Source: SFDP01 sp051891855
Lineage (GTDB): Bacteria > Bacillota > Clostridia > Lachnospirales > Lachnospiraceae
Length of the DNA stretch: 64,000 bases
Assembly: GCA_051891855.1 (NCBI GenBank)
Contig: JBJFFP010000070.1
Coordinates: 1-64,000, forward strand
Reading direction: 5' to 3'
Shown: positions 42,580-50,854 of the stretch, piece after piece
How the letters are laid out: every line of letters begins with the position of its first letter
How positions within the stretch are numbered: the first letter of the stretch is position 1
The notes under the pieces: model-generated
What the model was told of the DNA's origin: nothing
Databases searched by the model: none
Seen by the model: the letters and a program-made list of their open reading frames with translations, nothing else
Position numbers and translations under genes: made by a program

Positions 42580-44868
42580 TTAAAGACAATTGATAATTTT
42601 GGCATTGCTGAAGCCGGTCTGAGTTTTGCTGACCAATATCTGTGTCGGAATTTTTCTTTTAAGCTCCTCTACATGGGAAATGATTCCTACCAGACGATTT
42701 CCTTCGCTTAGAGAGGATAAGACTGTCAATGCCTGTTCCAGAGCTTCTTCATCCAGTGAGCCAAAGCCTTCATCCACAAACATGGTATCCAGCCTTACTC
42801 CCCCTGAGCATGCCTGAATCTCATCTGCCAGTCCCAGTGCCAGACAGAGAGAGGCCATAAAGGCCTCTCCACCGGACAAGGTTTTTACGCTTCGGACAGA
42901 ACCGTTATAATGGTCGATTACTTCCAGATCCAATCCACTTTGACTCCGATTATTTTCTGCCGTCTTTTTCCGAATCAGGGTGTACTGCCCTCCGGTCATG
43001 GCTTCAAACCGCAGATTTGCCTGTTCCAATATCCGTTCAAAGCAGGCCATCTGCACATAGGTTTCTAACATAATCTTTCCTTTTTCATTCAGTCTGCCGC
43101 TCACCGTATCGTATAAAGCCTTCATCCAGCCATAGGTTCCTTCTTTTTCTTCCAATACTCTTGCCTTTCTGCCAATCTGTTCTAAGGCAAAGCTGTTTTT
43201 TTCCAGCCTCCGGCTTCTCTTTTCCAATTCTTCCGACTCCTGCTTTTTTTGATGGTTTAATCGGTGAAATTCATCCACAAGCTGTTCCCGATTCCCAGCC
43301 TTTATTGTTTTCAGCTCCTCCTCTCTTGCCTGTATCTCTCCCGCCAATAAGGCCATATCCTGCTTAAGTCTGTTTAAAGCTTTTTCTGCCTCTTCCTTTT
43401 CTCTTTTAATCCGCTCTCTCAGGCCCTGCAGCTTCTTCAGCTTCTGATAAAGCTGCTCTGCCTCTTCACCCTCTTCCATGCCCCGGCAATTTTCCTCCAG
43501 ACTTCTTTCCTTTTCTTCTACATTTCCTTTCAGGGCCGCCGCTTTTTGGTTAAGCTCCATCAACTCCTGTTCCTTTTTTTCCAGTCTTCTTTTGGACTCC
43601 TGCCACTCTTCCTTTGTCGGTGCTTCAAGGGAAACGGGTGCAGGTGAGGGATGCTCTGTAGAGCCACAGACAGGACAGGGATTTCCGGGAATCAACGTTT
43701 GGGATAAAATTCCCGCCTGATGATCCAAAAAGGCCTGCTCCGTTTTTTGATATTCCCATCGAAGAGCCTGCCTGCTTTTACTTCCCTGCTCATAAGCAGC
43801 CAGAGCCAGCTCATAGGACTTCTTTAATTGCTGAAGCTGATTTTTTTGCTTCTGAACTTCCTCCAGACGGGCCAATCTGTCCCGTATACCGGAAATTTCC
43901 TCTCCCAGCTCTTCCAGTCGTGAGAACTCTTTCCCGGCTTTTTCACAGCGTTCTCCCGCTTCCTCCAGACTCTGTCCTTTTTTCTCCAGTAAAACGGCTT
44001 TTTCCTTCAGCTCCTGCTGTAGCCTCTCTCCCCTGTCCGCCTCATTAATCTGTGCCGTCAGCTTCTGCAGCCTTTCCTCCCATAAACGGATCATCTCCCG
44101 TTTTTCCCGGCTGACTTTTCTGTCCTCTTCCACCAGTCTTTCCAGTAAAGCCATTACCTCCGGCAACAGCATCCTCTCTTCTGTGGCCTTCTGCCATTGA
44201 AAATAGGCTTCATGCTCTTCTTCACATATGGTGCCCTGGATATATTGTCTTATGCTTTTTCTCAGGTCCTCGCATTCTCCGTAAAGACTGCGGAAGTCTC
44301 TTCCAATTTCATTCTGTAAAAGCTCATATTTTTCGGTATTAAAAATTCGGCGAAAAATCTTCATCCTATCCTCTGTAGAGGCCAGAAGCAGCTTCAGAAA
44401 ATCCCCCTGGGCAATCATGGCAACCTGGGTAAACTGTTGGCGATTCACTCCCAGAATCTCTGTTATTCTTCCGGTCACCTCAGTGGTTTTGGTCACCACT
44501 CTTCCCCCCGGTTCAAGCAGTTGGGCACTTTCATTCTGCCAGGTCATTCCTTCTCCCCGTTCCTTGGGCCTTAAATATCTGGGAGTTCTTCTTATCCGAT
44601 ATTCTTTTCCTCTGCATAAAAAGGAAAGCTCCACAAAGGTAGGTGTTCCCGCCTGTGCATATTTACTGCGAAACATCTCCGGCTTGCGGTAATCCCCACT
44701 GGCCTCACCATAAAGAGCATAGGTTATAGCATCAAAGATGGTGGTCTTACCTGCTCCCGTATCTCCGGTAATCAGATATAGTCCCCGTTCTCCCAATTCC
44801 CTAAAATCCAAAATCGTCTTACCTGCATAGGGGCCAAAAGCCGACAGGATTAAGCTTAAGGGTCTCAT
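42580..44868 (-). CDS. sbcC: SbcC, DNA repair exonuclease ATPase subunit
   Basis: SMC/Rad50-type ATPase that works with the nuclease SbcD on hairpins and double-strand ends. Walker A GDTGAGKTT (35-43) and a C-terminal signature and Walker B (LSGGEAFMASLCLALGLAD, LDTMFVDEGFGSLDEEALE). Two coiled arms flank a zinc hook NPCPVCGSTEHP near residue 395. At 762 residues it is clearly shorter than the usual 1,000 or more, so the arms are short, but all catalytic elements are present. Its start overlaps the sbcD stop by 4 bases (ATGA). Confidence 0.93.
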   Translation of the reverse strand: MRPLSLILSAFGPYAGKTILDFRELGERGLYLITGDTGAGKTTIFDAITYALYGEASGDYRKPEMFRSKYAQAGTPTFVELSFLCRGKEYRIRRTPRYLRPKERGEGMTWQNESAQLLEPGGRVVTKTTEVTGRITEILGVNRQQFTQVAMIAQGDFLKLLLASTEDRMKIFRRIFNTEKYELLQNEIGRDFRSLYGECEDLRKSIRQYIQGTICEEEHEAYFQWQKATEERMLLPEVMALLERLVEEDRKVSREKREMIRLWEERLQKLTAQINEADRGERLQQELKEKAVLLEKKGQSLEEAGERCEKAGKEFSRLEELGEEISGIRDRLARLEEVQKQKNQLQQLKKSYELALAAYEQGSKSRQALRWEYQKTEQAFLDHQAGILSQTLIPGNPCPVCGSTEHPSPAPVSLEAPTKEEWQESKRRLEKKEQELMELNQKAAALKGNVEEKERSLEENCRGMEEGEEAEQLYQKLKKLQGLRERIKREKEEAEKALNRLKQDMALLAGEIQAREEELKTIKAGNREQLVDEFHRLNHQKKQESEELEKRSRRLEKNSFALEQIGRKARVLEEKEGTYGWMKALYDTVSGRLNEKGKIMLETYVQMACFERILEQANLRFEAMTGGQYTLIRKKTAENNRSQSGLDLEVIDHYNGSVRSVKTLSGGEAFMASLCLALGLADEIQACSGGVRLDTMFVDEGFGSLDEEALEQALTVLSSLSEGNRLVGIISHVEELKRKIPTQILVSKTQTGFSNAKIINCL

Positions 44869-46004
44869 CCCAATTCTCCTTTCCAGATTTTTTCCATTTT
44901 CTCCCTCAGATAAAGCTGTTGTTTTTCATTCAGGGGCTGATTATTCATTTCCTCATAAAAGCCTGCAAACAGCTCTTCGGGGGACCAGGCAGCATGCTCG
45001 CGCCGTACCTGTATCTCCCGGTTTTCTCTTGTACGTGTGTTATCATAGCTTAGCTGTAAAAGTCCGGGATAAAGAATAGCCAGACGATTAAAGGCATCCG
45101 GTACATCCTCCTCGTCCAAAAGAGTAATCTGTACATAATCCTCCCTTACTTCCTTTTCCTGTCCCCTTCTTTCGATAAGCTCTGTAAAAAAGCCTCTCAG
45201 TCGTACCATATCCCTTTTGGGTACAAGGGGGATTTCCCTGATTTCCACCTTTCCCTTTTCTCTCATTTCCACAATGGTTACCGACTTTTTATCTTCACTT
45301 TCCGAAAAAGAATATTTTAAAGGCGTACCGCAGTATCGAATTTCCCGTCTCATGACACTCTGGGGTCTATGCAGATGCCCCAGGGCCACATAGTCAAAGC
45401 AGGAAAATACTTCTGCTGCCACCTGATCCACTCCACCTACAGTAATTTCCTCAGAATCGCACTTTACGGCTCCCGTAACGAACTGATGGGCTACCAGAAT
45501 ATTTCTCTCTCCGGGATGAACTTCCATTTTCCTGATTACCGTTTCCATGGCCTGAGAATAGTCTCTGATTTCTTCTTCAGGATAAAAATGGCGAACATGA
45601 ATAGGCTTGATAAAAGGCAGCAAATAAATATGCAAAGGGCCAAATTTATCCTCCAGGGTTACTTCCAGTACTTCTCTATTATATACCGGAGAAAGATATA
45701 CTCCCGCCAATCTGGTCAGCTTTCCCAGGAAAGCAATTCTCTCCGGCGAATCATGGTTTCCACTGATAACAAACACCTTACATTTATGTGTCGCCAGCCT
45801 GGTAAGAAAGGAATCAAAAAGTGCCACAGCTTCAGCCGGCGGATAAAGCTTGTCATAAATATCACCTGCAATTAAAAGCCCGTCTATTTTCTCCTTTTCT
45901 GCTATATGCAGAATTTCTTCTAAAATACTCCTTTGCTCTTCAAGAAGGGAAAGCTGATGCAGCTTTTTTCCCAGATGTAAATCAGATATATGTGCAAATT
46001 TCAT
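44865..46004 (-). CDS. sbcD: SbcD, DNA repair exonuclease subunit
   Basis: Mre11-type metallophosphoesterase, partner of SbcC. 379 residues. Metal-binding motifs in order: HISDLHLGK, LLIAGDIYD, VISGNHDS, LVAHQFVTG and LGHLHRPQ. First gene of an sbcD-sbcC pair with a 4-base overlap. The complex cleaves cruciforms, protein-blocked and double-strand ends in the cytoplasm. Confidence 0.94.
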   Translation of the reverse strand: MKFAHISDLHLGKKLHQLSLLEEQRSILEEILHIAEKEKIDGLLIAGDIYDKLYPPAEAVALFDSFLTRLATHKCKVFVISGNHDSPERIAFLGKLTRLAGVYLSPVYNREVLEVTLEDKFGPLHIYLLPFIKPIHVRHFYPEEEIRDYSQAMETVIRKMEVHPGERNILVAHQFVTGAVKCDSEEITVGGVDQVAAEVFSCFDYVALGHLHRPQSVMRREIRYCGTPLKYSFSESEDKKSVTIVEMREKGKVEIREIPLVPKRDMVRLRGFFTELIERRGQEKEVREDYVQITLLDEEDVPDAFNRLAILYPGLLQLSYDNTRTRENREIQVRREHAAWSPEELFAGFYEEMNNQPLNEKQQLYLREKMEKIWKGELG

Positions 46005-46029
46005 TTTTTTCCTTTCCCTTATTGGTAAA

Positions 46030-46070
46030 GAATCAGAAACAGGCAGGCCGATTATCCTTCGACCTGCCCA
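46030..46070 (-). terminator. Likely terminator between the chemoreceptor gene and sbcD
   Basis: On the minus strand GCAGGTCGA pairs with TCGGCCTGC with one G-U, in the 93-base gap after the chemoreceptor gene. The following T run is short, so termination may be partial. Confidence 0.5.
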
Positions 46071-46097
46071 TCTGTCTATCCTTATCCAACATCACTT

Positions 46098-47831
46098 CTA
46101 AATTTGGAATGCCTGCATCTCCTGTTCAAAAGCATCTGCAATTCTTTTCAAGCCTTCAGAATTTTCACTGATAAGAATCATATTGCTGCCTACCTCCTGT
46201 ACGGATGCAAATGTCTGCTGTGTACTTGCCGCATTCTCTTGGGCAATAGCCGTCAGATTAGATACCACATCCACAACATTATCTCTTGCCTCATCGATCT
46301 GGTTCATCTTATCTGCAATGATGCCGATGCTGTTCATGGTCTTTCCGATGCCTTCCTGAACCTGGATAAAGCTTTCTCTGGTCTTATCCACATTCTGGTT
46401 CTGTCTGCCCATAACCTCTTTAACCTCGTCCATGGCCTGTACAGCTTTTTGGGAATCTTCGATCAATACATGAATAATCTCTTCAATCTGCTTAGCCGAC
46501 TCATTGGACTGTTCTGCAAGCTTTTGAATCTGTCCGGCAACTACCGCAAAGCCCCTTCCCTGTTCTCCTGCCCTGGCTGCTTCAATCGCAGCATTCAGGG
46601 AAAGAAGATTGGTTTCCTCAGCAATGGAGGTAATCAGCTCCGTGGCCTTACGAATTTTTAATGCAGATTCATTCGTGGTATTGGTCTGCTCATAGATAAT
46701 CTGAATTGCACCAGTGGCATGCCGGTTAATCTCCTCCAGCACCTCCAAAGTATGGGCCGCTTCCTTACTGGCATCCAGCATTTCCCGGGAATGTTCCCCT
46801 AAAAGCCCCATTTCTTCAGCACTTTCTATAATCATATCTCCCATCAGAACCACATTGTCCGTTGCCTTCTGGGTCTCATCCGCATGAGAGCCTGCTCCGT
46901 CAGCCACCTCCTGAACAGCATGATTAACCTGTTCAATGGCTCCGGTAATGGTTCTTACCTTTGAGTCTACCTGTTCCGATGTATTTTTAATATTTGTACT
47001 GCTGTCTATGATACTGCCGATTACTTCTGCCAGATGGCTTCTCAGCATATCAATGGCCTCAGCCATGGCTCCGCTCTCATCTTTACGCTGACTCATCTTT
47101 CCCAGAGTCTCATTTTCCCTAAAATCCAAGCTGGCAATCTCCAAGGTTATATCGGTCAGCTGCTGAATGGGCCTGATGATTATACGGCTTACAACTAAGG
47201 CCACAGCGACAAAAAGTACCAGCAGGACAGCACCTGCAATTGAGCTTAGGCGCACAATGGCATTGGCCCCGGCCAAAGCATCATCCTGGTCAGCCGTAAC
47301 CACCAAAATATACTGTTGGTCATCCGTCACATGGTAAGCTGCATATTTTTCAGCCCCATTATAGAGATACTGAACGGCGACGGTATCCATGGAAGCACTC
47401 CCTGACTGTATTTTCTGCACCACTTCCTTAATCACGGAAACCTCCACCTGACTGCCAATTTCACTGGAAACAGGGTGATAGCACAGGATACCATTGCGAT
47501 CCACTACATAAGCATAGGAGCTGGGCATACCATTGATATTAATCTCTCCCACCAGTTCACTTAGGAATTCCGGAGTCACTTCTTTGCTTTCCCGCTTCAG
47601 CTCCTTCAGGGCAAGACTGACCTCTCCACCATGGGCTTCTGCCACATCCTCCATGTAGTTGAGAATAAACCGGTGATAATCCTTTTTAATTCCTATGGAA
47701 TAGGACATTCCCAGCAGCACAATAACAACCAACACTGCAGTAACCACCAACAATACAATCTTTGTCCCTATGGAGTAAGCTGTGGATACTCCCCGATCTG
47801 ATTTTTTTCTCCTATGCTTAAATAAGCCCAT
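46098..47831 (-). CDS. Methyl-accepting chemotaxis protein
   Basis: Transmembrane chemoreceptor of about 577 residues: N-terminal membrane helix (about 25-45, IVLLVVTAVLVVIVLLGMSY), extracellular single-Cache-like sensor (about 50-185, NGMPSSYAYVVDRNGILCYH), a second membrane helix (about 195-215), HAMP domain (about 216-270), and a long signalling coiled coil. The hairpin tip EETNLLSLNAAIEAARAGEQ identifies the CheA/CheW-binding part. Start: I prefer the ATG at 47831; a GTG six codons upstream is possible. No flagellar or che genes are in the window. Ligand unknown. There is no C-terminal CheR-docking pentapeptide: the protein ends EQEMQAFQI. Confidence 0.9.
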   Translation of the reverse strand: MGLFKHRRKKSDRGVSTAYSIGTKIVLLVVTAVLVVIVLLGMSYSIGIKKDYHRFILNYMEDVAEAHGGEVSLALKELKRESKEVTPEFLSELVGEININGMPSSYAYVVDRNGILCYHPVSSEIGSQVEVSVIKEVVQKIQSGSASMDTVAVQYLYNGAEKYAAYHVTDDQQYILVVTADQDDALAGANAIVRLSSIAGAVLLVLFVAVALVVSRIIIRPIQQLTDITLEIASLDFRENETLGKMSQRKDESGAMAEAIDMLRSHLAEVIGSIIDSSTNIKNTSEQVDSKVRTITGAIEQVNHAVQEVADGAGSHADETQKATDNVVLMGDMIIESAEEMGLLGEHSREMLDASKEAAHTLEVLEEINRHATGAIQIIYEQTNTTNESALKIRKATELITSIAEETNLLSLNAAIEAARAGEQGRGFAVVAGQIQKLAEQSNESAKQIEEIIHVLIEDSQKAVQAMDEVKEVMGRQNQNVDKTRESFIQVQEGIGKTMNSIGIIADKMNQIDEARDNVVDVVSNLTAIAQENAASTQQTFASVQEVGSNMILISENSEGLKRIADAFEQEMQAFQI

Positions 47832-47884
47832 TTTGATTCGTCGCCTCACTTTATCTCTTTTGTCTGCTATCTATGTATATCTGT

Positions 47885-48952
47885 CTAAACCTCCATAATC
47901 CAGCCCTCAGGGCCTTCAATTTTCCCCAGTTGAATCCCGGTAATGGTATCATAAAGCCTCTGGCTTACCGGTCCAATACCACCATCAGCAATCTGCACTA
48001 CCTGTTCTCCCTCTCTTAAATGACCCACGGGAGAAACCACCGCTGCCGTTCCTGTCCCCCAAACTTCCTCCAGGGTACCATCTAAGGCTGCATCAAACAG
48101 CTCCTTAGCGGAAATTCTTCTCTCCTCAACCGTATACCCCCAGGATTTACAAAGCTCGATGCAGCTCTTTCGGGTAACCCCCGGCAAAATACTTCCGGTC
48201 AGCATGGGTGTAACAATTACTCCCTTAATCTTGAAGAAAATATTCATTGCTCCTACTTCTTCGATATATTTTCTCTCCACACCATCCAGCCAAAGGACCT
48301 GGGAATAGCCTTCATCATGTGCCTTTACCTGAGCCTTCAGGCTGGCTACATAATTGGCCCCTGCCTTAGCCTCACCCAGCCCCCCCCGAACGGCTCTGAC
48401 GTACTCATCCTCTATCCAGATTTTTACCGGATTCAACCCTTCAGGATAATAGGCCCCTACCGGGGATAAGATAATCATAAACTTATAGGTATGGGAAGGC
48501 CTTACCCCTAAAAAGGGATCGGTAGCAATTACAAAAGGTCTGATATAAAGAGATGTTCCCGGTTTATGGGGTATCCAGGCTTCGTCCAGCTTTACCAGTT
48601 CTTTGATAGCCTGAAGATAGTCCTCTTCCGGAATAGTGGGAATGCAAAGTCTCTCATTAGTGTTATTGGCCCGCTTTGCGTTCTCATCGGGACGAAACAG
48701 CAATGTTCTTCCGTCCTCTGCCTTATAGGCCTTCAGTCCCTCAAACATTTCCTGCCCATAATGAAATACCATAGCAGAGGGCTGTAGCGAAACCGGTGCA
48801 TAAGGTACAATTCTGGGGTCATACCAACCTTTCCCCTCCTCATAGTCCATAATGAACATATGATCCGTAAAAATCGTTCCGAAGGTTAAAGGATCCTCCG
48901 GTGTAGGAAGGGGCTTGGGATTTGTTGTTTTCTCATACCTGATTGTCAGCAT
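47885..48952 (-). CDS. ilvE: Branched-chain amino acid aminotransferase
   Basis: PLP-dependent fold-type IV transaminase that makes or breaks down Leu, Ile and Val. 355 residues, the BCAT class II length. Motifs: MVFHYGQEMFEGLKAYKAED, GGLGEAKAGANYVASL, and VLWLDGVERKYIEEVGAMNI (family region next to the substrate pocket). AGGAGT precedes the ATG. A consensus promoter lies 40-75 bases upstream. It is monocistronic here; no ilv or leu genes are nearby. Confidence 0.94.
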   Translation of the reverse strand: MLTIRYEKTTNPKPLPTPEDPLTFGTIFTDHMFIMDYEEGKGWYDPRIVPYAPVSLQPSAMVFHYGQEMFEGLKAYKAEDGRTLLFRPDENAKRANNTNERLCIPTIPEEDYLQAIKELVKLDEAWIPHKPGTSLYIRPFVIATDPFLGVRPSHTYKFMIILSPVGAYYPEGLNPVKIWIEDEYVRAVRGGLGEAKAGANYVASLKAQVKAHDEGYSQVLWLDGVERKYIEEVGAMNIFFKIKGVIVTPMLTGSILPGVTRKSCIELCKSWGYTVEERRISAKELFDAALDGTLEEVWGTGTAAVVSPVGHLREGEQVVQIADGGIGPVSQRLYDTITGIQLGKIEGPEGWIMEV

Positions 48953-48996
48953 TTTTTTACACTCCTGTTTGTCATAAAATAATCCGTCTATGATTT

Positions 48997-49025
48997 ATTA
49001 TTCTCCTAATTGACAAAAAAGTCAA
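48997..49025 (-). promoter_or_regulatory. Promoter of ilvE with inverted repeat at the -35
   Basis: Minus strand: -35 TTGACT (49020-49025), 17-base spacer, -10 AATAAT (48997-49002). An inverted repeat TTGAC-AAAAAA-GTCAA (49010-49025) overlaps the -35 and could be an operator or could be a chance duplication of a -35-like sequence. Confidence 0.6.
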
Positions 49026-49056
49026 CTGTAAACCCTTATTTATCCAACTTTTATTC

Positions 49057-49085
49057 TTTACTTTTCCCCCAGACTGTGCTATTCT
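49057..49085 (+). promoter_or_regulatory. Promoter of the cold shock gene
   Basis: TTTACT (49057-49062), 17-base spacer, TATTCT (49080-49085). A leader of about 45 bases follows, with a T-rich stretch before GGAGGA. It diverges from the ilvE promoter; the two -35 boxes are about 31 bases apart. Confidence 0.65.
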
Positions 49086-49137
49086 GTATCTGTTGTAAAA
49101 GCAACTTATATTTTTTATTTTTTTGGAGGACTTTGCA

Positions 49138-49338
49138 ATGAACAAAGGTACAGTAAAATGGTTTAACAACCAAAAAGGCTATGGCTTTATCTCTGACGAA
49201 GCAGGAAATGACGTATTCGTTCACTACTCAGGTCTGGTAATGGAAGGATTCAAATCCCTGGAAGAGGGTGCTGCTGTTGAATACGAAGTAATTAACGGAG
49301 AAAAAGGCCCTCAGGCAGTTAACGTAGTTAAATTATAA
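49138..49338 (+). CDS. Cold shock protein (CspA family)
   Basis: 66-residue single cold-shock domain: RNP1 GYGFIS and RNP2 VFVHYS motifs, MNKGTVKWFNNQKG start. A nucleic acid chaperone that melts RNA structures. The ATG at 49138 follows GGAGGA by 7 bases; a longer frame from 49123 is not needed. Short 5' leader and divergent promoter are described separately. Specific paralogue (cspA/B/C) cannot be told. Confidence 0.94.
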   Translation: MNKGTVKWFNNQKGYGFISDEAGNDVFVHYSGLVMEGFKSLEEGAAVEYEVINGEKGPQAVNVVKL

Positions 49339-49457
49339 CCAACTACATTGCCTTTTTAATCATTATACGATGTGCCTTTTTTATTATACGAACAGAAAGA
49401 TTTCATTTCTCTTTATTTAGTAAGAATAAGCAAGAAGTTTAATGAATTAAAGAAAAC

Positions 49458-49490
49458 GGCTGTTGCAGAAACTGCAACAGCCCCTTTTTT
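49458..49490 (+). terminator. Strong terminator between csp and hisA-like gene
   Basis: Stem GGCTGTTGCAG (49458-49468), AAA loop, CTGCAACAGCC (49472-49482), followed by a run of six T. Points in the direction of csp transcription although 120 bases downstream of its stop; the hisA-like gene converges here. Nothing else is seen in the 150-base gap. Confidence 0.88.
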
Positions 49491-50259
49491 ATTTTCCGGC
49501 AATTATTTTATCAAATTCAAGATTTCCTCCAAAAAGATCCAACGCACTTCCTATAGTAAAATCAACCCGATTCCTTCCCAGGCTTTCCAAAAGCTCCAGG
49601 TCTTCATACCGGTGTATTCCTCCGGCATAGGTCATGGGCAGCTTTCCCCATTCACCCAAAAGCTTTACCACTTCCTGTTCAATTCCCTTTGCCTTTCCCT
49701 CTACGTCTACCGCATGGATTAAAAATTCATCTGCATATTCCGAAAACAGTTCCAGACTGTTTTTATTCAAAACCACATGAGTAAATTTCTGCCACCGATC
49801 CGTGACAATGTAATACTGTCCTTCTTTTCTTCGGCAGCTTAAATCCAGTACCAGCTGTTCTCTTCCTACCGTCTCTGACAGGGTCCTAAGCCGTCTGTAA
49901 TCGATTTCCCCATTTTTGAAAACATAGGAGGTGACAATCACTTTAGAGGCTCCTGCCCTTAAAAAATCAGACGCATTTTCACAGGTGATTCCTCCTCCTA
50001 CCTGTAATCCTCCGGGATAAGCCTTAAGGGCAAGCATTGCCTGCTTTTTGGTCTCTTCATAATAGGGGCTGTCCGAGGAATTAAGCAAAATGATATGCCC
50101 TCCCTCCAAACCATGTTCTCTGTAAAGCCGTGCATAAAATGGGGCATCCTGCCGGGAAACAAAATTCTCTTGGGCTCGGTCTCCTTCATCCTTCAGGCTT
50201 CCTCCCACAATCTGTTTTACTTTTCCGTTATGTATATCAATACAGGGGCGAAATTTCAT
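49489..50259 (-). CDS. hisA: HisA of eukaryotic (HIS6) type
   Basis: Phosphoribosylformimino-5-aminoimidazole carboxamide ribotide isomerase, fourth step of histidine synthesis; TIM barrel. 256 residues. The start FRPCIDIHNGKVKQIVGGSL, then GGHIILLNSSD, LQVGGGITCENA and MTYAGGIHRYEDL match the eukaryotic HIS6 subfamily rather than the usual bacterial HisA (which opens with PAIDLxxGxxVRL). It is not next to any other his gene. Subfamily assignment is from memory of the motif. The opposite end of the gene meets the terminator after csp. Confidence 0.82.
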   Translation of the reverse strand: MKFRPCIDIHNGKVKQIVGGSLKDEGDRAQENFVSRQDAPFYARLYREHGLEGGHIILLNSSDSPYYEETKKQAMLALKAYPGGLQVGGGITCENASDFLRAGASKVIVTSYVFKNGEIDYRRLRTLSETVGREQLVLDLSCRRKEGQYYIVTDRWQKFTHVVLNKNSLELFSEYADEFLIHAVDVEGKAKGIEQEVVKLLGEWGKLPMTYAGGIHRYEDLELLESLGRNRVDFTIGSALDLFGGNLEFDKIIAGK

Positions 50260-50311
50260 TTTTTCAGCCTTTCTTTCTTATTTTAAAATTTTTTTAATCC
50301 AAAGTATAAGA

Positions 50312-50340
50312 TTGATTTTTTTCTCCATACTAACTATAGA
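50312..50340 (+). promoter_or_regulatory. Promoter of the Asn-rich lipoprotein gene
   Basis: TTGATT (50312-50317), 17-base spacer, TATAGA (50335-50340), followed by AAGGAG (50366-50371) 6 bases before the ATG. Confidence 0.65.
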
Positions 50341-50377
50341 ACACGGGAAAAAGTTCAAATAGGAAAAGGAGAATATC

Positions 50378-50800
50378 ATGAGAAATTTATCTAATTTAGC
50401 AGTAGTTTTTGCCCTTGTAGCCATGATGGGACTTCTGGTGGGCTGCGGCTGCACTACTAAAAACACACCCGCCAGAGAGGATATGGTCAGTACCGAGGAG
50501 GACGTAATCCCTCCCGGTAACAATACGGTTAATGAGTCTGCCGTAGGTGAAAACACCGGCAACATGACTACTGACCATGAAACCGGAAACTTTTTAGATG
50601 AAAACGGTAACATCCTTGAAAATGGAGTAAGCGAAAACAATAATACTAATGGCAATAATACGGGAAACAATCTCGACAATAACGGTAATGTGGTTGATGA
50701 TGCCGGCAATATGGTAGGTGATGTTGTGGAGGATGCCGGGAATGCAGTCAGAAACGTTGGCCAGGGAGTAAAGAACATGACCAATGATGTCACCCGATAA
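50378..50800 (+). CDS. Asn-rich small lipoprotein of unknown function
   Basis: 140 residues. Signal peptide with lipobox LVGC (Cys23) followed by CGC-rich start of the mature protein, then a low-complexity region dominated by Asn, Gly, Glu, Asp and Val with recurring xNGNx and NxGN units (about 55-110), ending in an amphipathic segment DVVEDAGNAVRNVGQGVKNM. Nothing catalytic is visible. It may be an envelope or spore-surface lipoprotein; composition with many Asn-Asn pairs differs from neighbours. Monocistronic, with clear promoter and terminator. Confidence 0.78.
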   Translation: MRNLSNLAVVFALVAMMGLLVGCGCTTKNTPAREDMVSTEEDVIPPGNNTVNESAVGENTGNMTTDHETGNFLDENGNILENGVSENNNTNGNNTGNNLDNNGNVVDDAGNMVGDVVEDAGNAVRNVGQGVKNMTNDVTR

Positions 50801-50816
50801 GCCTCTAAATCAGCAG

Positions 50817-50847
50817 GAGCTGCTGAACTATTCAGCAGCTCTTTTTT
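50817..50847 (+). terminator. Terminator after the Asn-rich lipoprotein gene
   Basis: Perfect 11-base stem GAGCTGCTGAA (50817-50827), CTA loop, TTCAGCAGCTC (50831-50841), six T. The convergent fbp gene ends 8 bases downstream. Confidence 0.9.
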
Positions 50848-50854
50848 GTAAGCC

